DNA of 64,000 nt from the NCBI GenBank assembly GCA_019925105.1, contig JAHGAU010000005.1, forward strand, positions 1,860,001 through 1,924,000, in the 5' to 3' direction. Origin of the DNA: Niebla homalea (Eukaryota > Ascomycota > Lecanoromycetes > Lecanorales > Ramalinaceae). Positions 34,188 through 45,178 of the stretch are shown here, piece by piece. Position numbers and translations under genes: made by a program. Below the pieces are notes generated by a model that did not search any database, was not told where the DNA came from, and worked only from the letters and a program-made list of their open reading frames with translations. Numbering within the stretch: the first letter of the stretch is position 1; every line of letters starts with the position of its first letter.

Positions 34188-36539
34188 CTACCGGTATAGA
34201 GCTGCTTGCTCAAGTTTTGAGACGATCCTTCTCTTGTAAAGCTGGTGCATAGAGAACTCATCCATGCCCTGGACGCTTTCCTTGAACATAAGACAAGCAT
34301 CAATCGCGCTGGCGAAATTCTCCCCATAATCATGCCCATTGTTTTCTCTGACTTGAGCCAAAAGCCTCTTTCTGATATCTCGAGGCCCTCGAGGCTGGAC
34401 ATGCACCTCCTCAAAATCTGCTGCTCGTTGCCATCGAGCAATCTCAAGACATACAATTCCCTTGGCGCCTCTCAGATCAGTGAAGTGGTTATTCAAGGTC
34501 TCAACGTACCAGTGAATAAACATCATGCGACTTTTCAAAATTCGTTAGAGGTTTACCATACCTTTCAGGGTGTTGATACACCGTCCTCTCCGGAGCGTAG
34601 TCAGCTTTACGAATAGTCTCCCCGTCTTCTGGCCGAGAGCTCTCGAATCCGAAAAGTAGCGGTCGACTGATCTCGAGGTTGCCAATCCTGCCATTATCTG
34701 GTAGCTCACCTTCGGAGGTCCCGTAAAAGATTGCAAGATTGCAGCTTTTCAAGCCTTTGTGAACCCAGCCGACCCGATGGAAGTTTCCTATTGCCAATGC
34801 GAGCCTGTGGGCTATTTTCGCTCTCGTGCCAAGAGGTACGCGCTTCTTCTCGAAGAGTTCTGTCAAAGTGATTGGGAGGTGAGCCGCACTCAACTCCTCG
34901 GGCAGAGCAAATACAACGCTATATCGTCTTGCGCTTGCTTCCTCGATAAAGCCCAGGCAAGGCAGAGTACTGAAGTCTGTCCGTCTAGACTGACTGAGAT
35001 GGGCGACCATTTTCTTGAATTGCTTGAGGTCTTGCTCATCAACAAAAGCCGGATCAGGACGTGTCCTCGGGAAAGTGAAAACTTCTGCCAAAAATTCTCG
35101 CTCCGAGACACTGCCGAAACGAAAGCGCTGCCCGCTATATGGGCCATCAAACGTCACTTCAGAAAGCGGGATGGCGAGGGCATTGGGGATCTGCAGAGAC
35201 TCTCTGCAATATCGGCTCAACCTTATGGCGCCTTCCGCGTCGACCGCAAGTGCCGCAGCATCATTTGCAGCTTCTTCTAACGTGATACTTTTATCGAGCA
35301 GTAGCCCATCTTCAATCGTCTCTTGAGCCTCAGAGGTCGTCTTCCGCAGCTTAATTTCGAAGATTTCACCAATCCCGTCACTGCTGGAATTAGGATGGCT
35401 CGCGATGGCGGCTGTTTGTGTCACGGCCTGTGAGACGCCTTGTATCCTTTTATGGATTTCTTCTTGAGTAGACTTGAGTAATCTGTGAAGTACCAATCCT
35501 GGGGAGAATCGGCCGCGATCCTCTAACTTTTCTACTTCGGTGGCCTCGAGTACGAGGTTTTCGAGTTCTACCGCTTGGACTCCCGTTCGTGGCAAGCTCT
35601 TGAACCAATCGGTAATTTGCAGTGCAGTAGGATGTCCATGCAATGATACCTGAAGTGTCATCCGAGCCTTCGGAGGCCGTGGCCTTCTCACAAAGCCTTG
35701 TGAGACGTGCTGTGCAAGTGGTCGTAGAATGATGCTGCTCCGTTCTGACTTGGAAAGGTCAAAATAAACAGGGTTCACTGGTTGCCCCTTCAGCAAGCAC
35801 ATCCAATACATATCCTCAACCTAAAGACTGACCTTTGAGGGCAGGTTCAAATCTATCCTCCCAAAGGAGAGTGTTCAGATTTTTGATGCTAACGTACTTG
35901 CGTAATCTCAACTGCCTGTCAAGTCTATCAATGAGGATCGAAGTGAATGAGCTTCGGCCCGGCACCAGTGCTCTTGAATCGGAGCCGCACGCTGCAAGGA
36001 CCTCCATCACCCCGTGCCTAAATCGGCTGCGCGATCGCTGCGCAGCGTAACAACAATCCAGAATTATGAGCACATCACCCTGGGCTTGGTACAACAAGCC
36101 ATGCACTTCGAACCAGTCAAGGGTCGGGCCACCTTCCCTCTTACTTGAAACGGTCAATTTCTGACTATCAAGGTAGACAATGTGCGACTCACGCTCGCCA
36201 TTGGCAGTAACCCGATAGGCCTCTATCCTCATCATTGTCCGCATGACCTGCATAATAAATTATCGTGAGGCTTTGGGCTAATCTTGATGCCTGTTCCATG
36301 AATCTAGCAAGTTCCGATTGCAGTTTGAGTTCTGGATCCTTGCTTGGAATCGCATAGATTCGCGCATCATAGTTGAAACGCAATTGCAGGAGTCTGTGTA
36401 ATTCCTCGACTTCCGGCAACACTTTTAAGTCATCCTCGACCCAGTGTATCAACAGTGCATGCACTTCAAGGTAATTTCCACCCGATGCCCAATAGTCCTT
36501 CGTAGATGCATTGACATCTGCGATGATGGATTCTTCCAT
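34188..36539 (-). CDS. Caspase-like (C14) protease fused to a pseudokinase domain
   Basis: ATG at 36539 (MEESIIADVNAS); terminal exons 36539..34510 and 34460..34188 are separated by a 49-nt intron (GTACGT...AAG) inside the kinase-like domain (YSL | GIVCLEIARW). Two single extra bases, near 36219-36224 and near 35821-35829, must be skipped to keep the frame; about 767 aa would result. The N-terminal ~200 residues carry a caspase-type dyad: His in YYAGHAD (about residue 99) and Cys in LIILDCCYA (about 163). A long helical linker follows, then a kinase-like domain with HKGLKSCN in place of the HRDLKxxN loop and GFESSRP instead of DFG, i.e. no catalytic Asp. Such pseudokinases (HKGL...N, YxHPE) are common in HeLo-type fungal cell-death proteins. 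Inference: a cell-death or immunity-type sensor/effector. The frame breaks may be sequence errors or real decay. Confidence 0.7.
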
Positions 36540-37587
36540 GATTCGATTGAAAGTGAAGCAGTTCGGGAGGGTTTGGTGGCTGATTTTTACCGATTGTCTA
36601 CGATAATAAGTCCAATACTGGCTCCATCATTGGTCGCCTTGCGCAGACGCCCAACGCCCCACTTCCCGTGCTCGCACCCGAATTATGTGCGAGAGGGGCT
36701 CATGCCAATAGGACGATATTTAAAAAGATTCCGGCGAGACAGCCTTTACCACACTCCTGAACTCCAATTGTCATACTTAGGCGCGATGTCGGCTGCAAGT
36801 CTGCAAGCAAGCAAAAGCGATCCTACGAGCTTGGACAGTAGCGAGCGCAATGAAGACTATCTCGTGCGTAGATATTCTTCCGCAAGGATTCAAAGTCTAA
36901 GTCAGATCTAACAGACTCCCAGACCTTAGACGACGATCAAAAACAATATCGAGCCAAGGTCAAGGACTACAAGGCCCCAGCAGAGGTAACATCCGCGACT
37001 GAGAGTCATCTGACTTGTAAGATTCTGATGAAAATCAACTGTAAAAAGTTTCCGACTCCCCCCCGATATCAGATCAATCAAGAGGTTTACCTGCAACTTA
37101 ATAGTCAAACATTGGGACCCTATCTTATCACTGTCATCCTCCCAGACCAGCAGTACAGATTGAAGCTCAAGTCCACTGGGGTGGATCATCTCGAGCCAGT
37201 CCACGATGATGAATTGGTGGTGAAGGAGGTTGCTACGAATCCCCAGTGAATAAGCAAGACGATCTGCGCTGTCAACCCAGTTTACGAAATGTGTTAGATT
37301 CTGAGCTTTCATCGCTTTTGATTTCAGACGACACAATGACAAGCTCAATGCCACTCGAGCACATAACGCAAGCGGAATCCACTCACAGTAATCGTAAGAC
37401 CAGCGACGCGTTCAATACCCAAGTGGCTTATTCTAGAAGCAATATTACCTGTATCCAATGCTGATCGACTGCTTTGCCACGACTGTCGTCCAAGTCAGTC
37501 TCACATGTTTAATCCTGCGGAAGAATTGCGCTGAATCTGACGACAGTTGAAAGCTTTCGACGCGGCTATCCCAGACTCAGTGCTTTC
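36540..37587. other. Intergenic region with one short open frame
   Basis: About 1 kb. Near 36880-37249 on the plus strand lies an open frame without a good start, whose last ~70 residues (PPRYQINQEVYLQL, LGPYLITVILPDQQYRLKL, VHDDELVV) look like a small SH3/chromo-like beta module found at the ends of fungal accessory proteins and integrases. I cannot assign it to a gene. Confidence 0.4.
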
Positions 37588-38868
37588 ATGCAAAGCGATA
37601 GAGACTTTGTCATCTTTCGCAAATTTGGTCTTCTTCACGCACGACTCCTCTTACACAAACAGAACCAAATTATCAGCCTGGAGCAGCAATTGAATCAGAT
37701 CGACAACGATGAAACCAACGCTTTCCTGCTCAACTCTAGACAAGCCGATGATAATGCAGCGAGACAGGCTGTGCTTGCCCAGCTTGAGCCAATACTCATA
37801 GAGTATGGTAAGGGATCGCTGCCCCCAAGGGCTGCTTCTTTCCGTTAGCCCTTTCAAAAGGATAACAAGTACGCCAGACGCCATGCTTGAAGCCTACATC
37901 CGCCACGTCGAACGTCCTAGGCCGCTCGCTCGCGACATTCGAAGCGTCTCCAATTGGCTCCGAGGAAACAAGCCCCTTGTAGCTGAAGAATCCACGTTCC
38001 TCAACGATTGGCATGATTTGACAGGCCCTGTCCGCGGAGGGACTCACACAGGGATTGAGACATTCGTGGAATCTTGCGCAGGCTGGCTCGCAAAACAAGG
38101 GTTAGCGAGAGTATGTGAGCGCTGCTTCCTTCCTCGGAATTGTGGATCTTTTTCTATCCGCGTCGCTTCGTATTTCGGACGCTAAGCTGAAGAGTCTGCG
38201 AGAGATAGAGCTTTACTGCCAAAGTACGTCAGTCTGTTCCATCTACCACGTCTGTATATCTTGGAGTCTTCCCGCCTTTGGGACGCTTTCAAGAAAGCAT
38301 CCTCGTCACCCAGAGATGACTGTTTGAGATTGACGTCTCGCTTTGACATGATTTTGAGGAATTCAGTCTCAAATCTCTTAGCCGGAACCTAGCGCCTCGG
38401 AGCATTCAATAGTGTCGCTCTAACGTACCCGAAGGAAGACGCTCTCAAGTCTATAGATCCTCATCTGACTTACTTCACGTCCCATCGTGTCGCGATCGTC
38501 ACTCGCCTGCTCACCTCTTTCGCCGCCGTCACCATCCTCACGGTCCCGGTCGTTGCGCTGTATGAGTGCAGCTCGGTGGCGGTCCGTCTGGCGGTGATCG
38601 CGGTGTGTGCGAGTACCTTCGCGCTATTCATCTCCTTGTTGAGCTCTGTGCGGTTAATTGAGATGTTCTCGGCCACAGCTGCGTAAGTGATTTCTGCTTT
38701 CGCTTTTACTAACGATCTGCAATATCTGCCATCCTCGTGGTCTCATTGCTGGCCGCGACCGCGTACAAGGCGAGAAATTTGACTGGTCAATTCTCTCCAT
38801 GCTTCCTGATCTTCTTTCATAGTCCCTGTGGCCTTTTGGGTGGTCTATTTTGGAAAGCTGCTGAGTAA
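37588..38868 (+). pseudogene. Decayed DUF6594 membrane-protein gene
   Basis: The first block begins near the ATG at 37588 (MQSDRDFVIFRKFG; the frame is open about 75 nt further upstream, reading RRGYPRLSAF), with the helical NSRQADDNAARQAVL. A 70-nt intron (37808..37877, GTAAGG...CAG) joins to MLEAYIRHV, RPLARDIRSVSNWL and EESTFLNDWHDL, up to 38110. After about 310 bp without matching sequence, the C-terminal part reappears (SIDPHLTYFTSHR near 38448) with two hydrophobic segments (AIVTRLLTSFAAVTILTVPV; FALFISLLSSVRLIEMF). The last intron has donor GTAAGT at 38683 and a perfect branch site TACTAAC at 38707, but the acceptor reads CTGCAA instead of CAG just before AISAILVVSLLAA. Together these indicate a dead gene. 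The family is fungal, of unknown function, with C-terminal membrane helices. Confidence 0.65.
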
Positions 38869-39402
38869 TGTCATTGTGGGTGGAAAAGGCTGACCTTGAA
38901 AGTAGCTTCTACGCGGTGTTAGTGGTTTTTGTAGGAAACTTCACATAGTCTCACAAGCATAGCCTAGGGAAAGCGAGGAGGTTGATTTGGAGCCAATGCA
39001 GCGCTCGCAGATCACATGGTGACCGTGCAGTCATGAAGGGGCAAAGGCGATCGCAGATGGACGATCAGTATTAAAGAACATGCATAAGGAACAATATTGG
39101 TACGGAGTTATTTCGGAATGACAGGTGCATGATAGATCGAGACCATCGCAGACTATGCTTGCAAACGTATCCGAGGGTAGAGTACTTATGGGAGAACTTG
39201 CAATCTTGTATAGGTAACATTCGGTATCAGATTTAATGTCTGGTCGACCACGCTATTTTCGGCGCCTGCCGCTCCCGGCGCCCCACTTTGGGGTCGAGGT
39301 CAGCCTGTATGATTTCTCACAGCCAAATCTTTTTGAAGATTTCTCTAATTATATTGTAGAGTCATTGTATGATGAAAAATTTACCTTGCAAGGGCTGATG
39401 AC
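38869..39402. other. Intergenic region upstream of DBP6
   Basis: A 0.53 kb spacer. No gene recognised; it presumably holds the DBP6 promoter. Confidence 0.5.
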
Positions 39403-41634
39403 ATGGCCTCCACCTTCTACAATCGCTATGTCCCGCCATCAGACTCAAGTGCGGTGTCTCAACAGTCCGCTCGTCCACTCAAGAGACGCAAAACGACGGA
39501 AGCAGACAGTGGTCGTGATATAGGCATTATAAAAGCAATGGGGCTCGAAAATTTGACCCCTCACGTCGAAAATTTCAACCCAGTTTCGAAGACTGGGGGC
39601 GACGTCCTATTCCCCAAGGCTTCCGGGAAATTGAAAAAGAAGAACAAGAAAAAGTCCGACGACGCTCACGGACTCCCTGCCTCAGTTAATGAGGAGTTCA
39701 AGGAGCAGATAGGTGAATCGAGAAAAGCTGATAGGGGAGCACGCAAACATGAGGCAATGCTGTCAAAGTATAACGCATCAATCAAATTGCCTAAGGATGA
39801 CCTCCACGTTGATGACAACGTCGACGAACCTAATGGAAAGGAAGATGAGATTGTCGAGCATCATGGGCTAGAGCCATTACCTCAGGCTAGCTCCTCCCAA
39901 CAGGTGTCCAAAATGTCGCTGTCTGACGCTTTGCCCAAGTGGATTCGTACACCGACCATAGTGATGTCGGAAAGCATCCCATTCTCTGAACTGCCATTAC
40001 GTAACGACATGGCCAAAGATTTGAACAAGGCAGGCTACTCCACCGCCATGCCAGTCCAATCCGCCGTCATATCTCGACTCCTGAGAAGCGCCTCTCCGGG
40101 GCATTCCTTATACCAACGCGGTGATCTCTGTATCCAGGCTCCGACCGGGTCTGGAAAGACCTTGGCCTACGCCATTCCCACTTATGAACATTTTCGGAAC
40201 TGTACTGGGAGGTTACTTACGGCCGTCATCATTGTACCCACGCGTGAGCTCGTCGACCAGGCAAAGGAGATGTTGAATGCTTGTTGCGGATCGAGCAAAG
40301 GAATCAAGATCGCTACGGCTCATGGGAGTAGACCATTCAAGGAGGAGCAAGATACCCTCGTGGAGAGATACCAGCGGTATGATCCTACAGCATACGAAGC
40401 TGATTATGAAAAAGAGACGGACCCAACTGAAGAGCTCTTCAACAATTGGGATTGGAGTGCGGGTTGCGAAATTGATACTTACGCCGACAAGCAGACCCTC
40501 TACCATAATCATGTATATGACTATCAATCAAAGGCCACCATTCTCATCAGCACTCCCGGTAGACTTGTCGAGCACATTGAGTCCACCAGGGGTTTCACCC
40601 TTCAACACGTTGAGTGGCTGGTCATCGACGAAGTAGATCGGATCTTAGATGGGAATTTTGAATACTGGCTTGATACTGTCATGCCTGAGCTTGAGCGTCC
40701 ACCCGAACCACTCACTGACAACAAAATCCTCGAAGACTCTTTCCCTCCACCTTACAAAAGACAAATGCGCAAGATCATTCTTAGCGCTAGCATGACACAA
40801 GATGTGAGCAAATTAGCTGGACTGAAGCTGAGAACGCCACAGTTGCTTGTCCTGGAGGACCCTCGTGATGGGGATGATAAATCTCGCCTCAGTGGTGGGG
40901 ATCAGGGACAGAGCTATACCCTACCATCAAGCCTTCGAGAGAATGCTGTGTCCATTAAAAATGTCGATACCAAGCCACTGGAATTTATCAAAGTTGTGGA
41001 AAGGGTGTCACAGATTGTGAAAGACGGGCAGGAAGAGGCTTTCCAACTATCTGATGAAGACTTTCCCCCTTCTCCGGACTCTGATAGTTACACCTCGCCC
41101 TCGAATTCGCCCTCGAATCCACAAACTCTGCGCCAGCCCAATATCCGCAGCACCCTCGTGTTCACAAAGTCCACTGAGGCCGCACATCGTCTATCTCGCC
41201 TACTGAGCCTCCTTCGACCTAATTTCTCCTCCCAAATCGACACCTTCACGAAATCATCTTCAACCAAAAAAACTCTCAAGCGCCTCTCTAAACAAAAGAT
41301 CTCCATTCTCATCGCAACAGATCGCGCATCACGCGGATTGGACATTCCCCATCTTGAGCATGTCATCAACTATGACATGCCGAGCAGCGTGGAAAGCTAC
41401 GTACACCGAGTCGGCAGGACGGCTCGAGCAGGGCGGGAGGGATTGGCGACAACCTTGGTGGAGCATCAACAGGCGCGATGGTTCTGGAATGAAATTGCTA
41501 AGGGCTCCATAATCAACAGGCAAGGTAAGCGGATCGAGAGGTGGAATCTGGGGGAGCTGAAGATGAGTGAGCAGGAAAGAAAGAGATACGAAGAGGCCAT
41601 TGAGGAACTCGGGAACGAAGTTAGGGGCAGATGA
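39403..41634 (+). CDS. DBP6: DEAD-box ATP-dependent RNA helicase Dbp6 (DDX51)
   Basis: A single-exon gene of 743 aa. The N-terminal ~180 residues are charged and Lys-rich (KLKKKNKKK), typical of nucleolar helicases. Core motifs in order: the upstream segment [24 protein letters not shown] (Q-motif region), motif I APTGSGKT (about 246-253), VPTRELV (Ia), [14 protein letters not shown] (about 409, in place of DEAD), SASMT (motif III), [16 protein letters not shown], and [10 protein letters not shown] (about 667). The long insert between Ia and STPGR and the DEVD form fit Dbp6/DDX51. Family role: 60S ribosomal subunit assembly in the nucleolus, with Dbp9, Rsa3 and Npa1 in yeast. Frame and motifs are complete. 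Confidence 0.93.
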   Translation: MASTFYNRYVPPSDSSAVSQQSARPLKRRKTTEADSGRDIGIIKAMGLENLTPHVENFNPVSKTGGDVLFPKASGKLKKKNKKKSDDAHGLPASVNEEFKEQIGESRKADRGARKHEAMLSKYNASIKLPKDDLHVDDNVDEPNGKEDEIVEHHGLEPLPQASSSQQVSKMSLSDALPKWIRTPTIVMSESIPFSELPLRNDMAKDLNKAGYSTAMPVQSAVISRLLRSASPGHSLYQRGDLCIQAPTGSGKTLAYAIPTYEHFRNCTGRLLTAVIIVPTRELVDQAKEMLNACCGSSKGIKIATAHGSRPFKEEQDTLVERYQRYDPTAYEADYEKETDPTEELFNNWDWSAGCEIDTYADKQTLYHNHVYDYQSKATILISTPGRLVEHIESTRGFTLQHVEWLVIDEVDRILDGNFEYWLDTVMPELERPPEPLTDNKILEDSFPPPYKRQMRKIILSASMTQDVSKLAGLKLRTPQLLVLEDPRDGDDKSRLSGGDQGQSYTLPSSLRENAVSIKNVDTKPLEFIKVVERVSQIVKDGQEEAFQLSDEDFPPSPDSDSYTSPSNSPSNPQTLRQPNIRSTLVFTKSTEAAHRLSRLLSLLRPNFSSQIDTFTKSSSTKKTLKRLSKQKISILIATDRASRGLDIPHLEHVINYDMPSSVESYVHRVGRTARAGREGLATTLVEHQQARWFWNEIAKGSIINRQGKRIERWNLGELKMSEQERKRYEEAIEELGNEVRGR

Positions 41635-41904
41635 TTTTTGCATGATGCTTTCAGAGAACACAGATGGCTAGTCCGTCGTCAATAGCATCAAGCATCAACA
41701 GCATCATTGTGACAGGATTCGAAAATTCACCATCCGTTCAGTGGAAACAGCAAGGTTTCATCCACAATAGTATCAAATACCAATAGCCTCATCATAGCAA
41801 GAGTGCCATGCTCACTTTATTTCCAGCGCCATCGCTAGGCAAATGGTTTTTCTAGATCCTGCTGATCCCAAACGGCCCATTGTATGCAACTGCCTTAGAC
41901 CCGC

Positions 41905-42863
41905 CTACTTCTTCTTCCCACCCTCCCTCTTCCTCTTCCCTTGTCCCGCATTACCCCCTCCTCCACCGGCCTCCACCATCCCATGTCCAGCCCTACCTCC
42001 TCCAGGCTGTCCCTCAGCTCCTTGCATCTCTGGAAATTACACCAATCATGTCAGCATATCGTCTTCACAACCCTCTCCCACCCGCATCTCTCCACCTCCC
42101 ACCTCCCAAAACAGCAAGAAGACCACGCACCTTGCATCATATCCCTCAAGATATTCTCGCTGATCCCGCCCCCACTCAGCGCCGGACTATGCAGCGGCAA
42201 CACCCTCCCCATCTTCCACCCCAACGGCACCGCCGGCGGCTCCACCGGCCCCTCGGGCGCCGGCATCCCCTGAATTCTCAACCGGAGCGGCGTCTGCGCG
42301 TTCGACGGGTGCTGCTTCAGGTACGCAGCCACCAGGATGTACAAATGGTGTTTATTCTTCACCAGCCCGGCCTTCCCCCCCTTGGCCCCCAGACCGGCGA
42401 CCCGGACCCGACCGGGGTTCGCCCAGTCCCGTGGGTGCGTCTTCCCGGGCTCGAACACCGTCTTCAGCCGCTGCCCTCCGTGGCCGCCGCCGCCGTCGAT
42501 GGCTTGGACGGCGTCGACGATCTCCCGTGCCAGCGGGTTGGGCACCGCGTTCGTCCGGCTCACGCGCCGGCCTTCCTGCCGGCTGCGCAGCGAGTCGAAG
42601 TAGAGTGGGTAGAGGCACGCATAGGTTTTGTAGTCCGGTGGCGGTTGTGGGTTGAAGGGGCGTGGCTGGATCGGGTTTTGGGGTTGGAGGAGGGGTTCGT
42701 GGGAGCGAGAGGGGCCGCCCTGTGGTTGGTTGGTGTGGTGATGGCGGAGGGTGCGGATTGAGGCGGTGGGTTCGGCAGCGGGGTGGAAGGTCGAAGGGTC
42801 GACTTCGACTTCGGGGGGGTCGGAGTCGGAGTCGGATACTTCTTCGATTCGGGGGTTCGACAT
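41905..42863 (-). CDS. SEC65: Signal recognition particle subunit SRP19/Sec65
   Basis: Exon 1 is 42863..42131, a 101-nt intron (GTGCGT...CAG) follows, and exon 2 is 42029..41905; 285 aa. The acidic start MSNPRIEEVSDSDSDP is typical. The SRP19 domain shows LYPLYFDSLRSRQEGRRVS, NPLAREIVDA, TVFEPGKTHPRDWANPGRVRV, and VKNKHHLYILVAAYL. A conserved C-terminal extension follows (LRIQGMPAPEGP, GWKMGRVLPLHSPAL, GGGISENILRDMMQ). The last exon codes a Gly-rich linker and a Lys-rich tail (KRKREGGKKK) that should contact SRP RNA. Family role: binds helices 6 and 8 of SRP RNA and lets SRP54 join, for co-translational targeting to the ER. Antisense frames over this gene are products of its high GC content. 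Confidence 0.94.
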
Positions 42864-43615
42864 TTTTTGTGGGGGGATGGGTACTTTGGGTGTTGGGGTG
42901 AAGAGGTGACGGGGAAGTGAGATGGATGTGGTTGTCCAAGTTGGTTGCTTTTCGTGTGCGGACTGAGTTTGGCAGGATCGTCCACAGGGAGTACAACAGT
43001 ACTAGTAAGAGGACCTAAAGCGCCCGAGGCGTCGGCCTGCGAAGCCGGGAGAACGGGGGAAGTGCCCGAAGAACGCGGCCGCTAATTCCAGGCGATGCCC
43101 TGCGAGCGCTGCGACATGCTCTAGAGATCTACAACATCTTGTCGTCTTCCACCATCTCCTTTGCAACAAACATCAAGGCCGACATCTACTCCTATGGCGT
43201 AGAGCAATCTCTGACTCGTGCAATTCTTGATTTTAATTCATAATCAAGGAATGGTCCCTCCTGAGAATAGAAAAGCGTCCTCAGATTTAATTTTAGATGA
43301 TGAGAATTGCAACAGCCTTGCGATCCAAAATATCGTGACAGTAGGCAACTCGAGTAATGCAGCTGGCGCTCCAGAGATATATTTGGGAGCAGCTGCCTCG
43401 GTTATTTGAAACGAGCAAGACCCGATAGACCCACGTGCTGCGGCTTCAGCCGGTTGACCCCACCAGGCAACACAGTGTAAGGCTATCGTCAACTGACTCC
43501 TTACATGTCGCTGGCATGACACTTGCATGCCGACATCATGACTCAACGTGTCTCTGAGGAACATTGATGCATAGACTAAGTCATCGCCCATCGTTTCCAA
43601 GTCTCTCGAAGCATA
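42864..43615. other. Intergenic region with a possible kinase-like scrap
   Basis: 752 bp between SEC65 and the first DUF7730 gene. At 43085-43200 the plus strand reads a short open segment ending NIKADIYSYGV, resembling kinase subdomain IX, with nothing kinase-like around it. Too short to call. Confidence 0.4.
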
Positions 43616-44758
43616 ATGCATCTATTCCGTTGCGCCTTCCAACACATTCCACGACCACGACTAGGAAGACGACGATCGAGACAAAGGCCCGGAAAATCAC
43701 AGCAAACGCAGCAATGGGATGATGTCGCAATAACACAACATGTAAAGAATCTACCCTACCCATCTGCTCCAGCAGTCTTGCCAATTCCAGATGCCCCGCA
43801 CACATCCTCGCCTTCAGAGCCCCCTTTAGCCCCGAACCCTACGGTCGATCCACAGATCGCATCTGCTTTTTTCAGCCTGCCTCTCGAATTACGCCTGACC
43901 ATCTACGAGCTCATCTTTGCCAAGAGCTGGATTCTCTTCGCCGAGAATTTCGCCTGTAACGAAGTTTTCCGGATAAACAGCCAGCGCCTGGCCACACGGA
44001 TAGTCGAACGGCAATGGCAAGGCAGCCTCCGATTCATCCACTTGTGCGACGATGACGTGCCAACCGCCTGGTCTGACGAGATTCCGGAGAGTCGCAATCC
44101 GAGATACGAATGGGACAGTCATGGAGACACGTTCGTTCGACGAGGCCGCAATACTAGCCTGATGTCGACCTGTCGGAGGATCCAGGAGGAGCTGGAGCCG
44201 CTCTTGTATAGCCGGAAGACACTGGTATTGGCCGAGTCGAAGTCGCTGCTCAGAATGCAGAGGGACTATCTCTCTCCGAGGGCGTTTAGCTGCGTGCAGC
44301 ATCTACGCCTGTATCAGAATTCGTGTGAGAGGAATGATGATCTGGTAGGATACCCTCCCTTTCCACACGATGTCCGGTAACTCACGTAGTCTATCCAACA
44401 GTTTTGGAACAGTCTCCTACAGATGTCTCTCCGGACTCTACTCATCTCCATCGAGCTACCATTATGTCCTTTGTGCAAAACAAAGGATCTGGGCTTGATA
44501 GTTCTTGATATGTATCCCGTCACACGCATCCAAACCACTCCGGACGTCCAGATCCAGTTCGAACCCCGCTTGCCTACTGCTGGTCAATTCCATGGATGCA
44601 ATGACAAGGGTGCCGAGAGCTTCCCAACCCAACGGGATGCGTTACGTCTTTTCTCCGCAAAGCCAGGCTTGGGCATGTCACTCAGAGAGAATGTGAATTG
44701 GAAGATTGTACTTGTGACTAATCAAGTCCAGCTTGATGATCGTGAAAAGATGAGTTGA
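43616..44758 (+). CDS. DUF7730-type fungal protein, copy 1
   Basis: Exon 1 is 43616..44344, a 57-nt intron (GTAGGA...CAG) follows in phase 0, and exon 2 is 44402..44758; 361 aa. A basic N-terminal ~45 residues is followed by a Pro-rich linker and the family signature FFSLPLELRLTIYELIFAKS (residues ~85-105), related in form to F-box-like N-termini of fungal orphan families. Then come SLRFIHLCDDD and the block LMSTCRRIQEELEPLLYSRKTLVL. After the intron SLRTLLISIEL begins the C-terminal half. No enzyme motif and no signal peptide. The same architecture and the same intron position recur in the next gene, so the two are tandem paralogues. Function unknown; such families are expanded and variable in Pezizomycotina. 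Confidence 0.75.
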
Positions 44759-45178
44759 TTGACGCAAATGGAAAGGCACATGATAGCGGGAACTTGATAG
44801 CTTTTTTAGTCATGTCTGTTGTGTGCGCTGCTAGGACATTGGATCTCAAACCTTATCTGCGATAACTAATTTTATGATATTGAAAATTTCTTGCATGATC
44901 GGACAGATACCGAATATCCCTGCGTAAATTTCCCGGAGTTTTGGGAATTCTTTTCGAACCTCACAATCAACCGAGAAAGCATCCCCTCGATCACTCGGCG
45001 TGCTGATCTAAGTATAGCTCATCCGGCTCCAAGGTGACGTCATTCCCCTAAATTAAATACCTCATAACATGGGGATCTTCGAATAGCAACTTGGTAAAGC
45101 AATCCGCAGTAATTCACCTTCCGATACACGAGCATCGAATTGCGCCATTCCCAGAACCTAACCATAGCCAGATTTATC
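44759..45178. other. Intergenic region between DUF7730 paralogues
   Basis: A 420 bp A/T-rich spacer; it presumably holds the promoter of copy 2. No gene seen. Confidence 0.5.

Noticed and set aside
41880..42761. 293-codon plus-strand frame over SEC65
   Set aside because: Shadow of the GC-rich SEC65 exon; Pro/Arg-rich with no family features, while the minus strand encodes a complete SRP19 domain.
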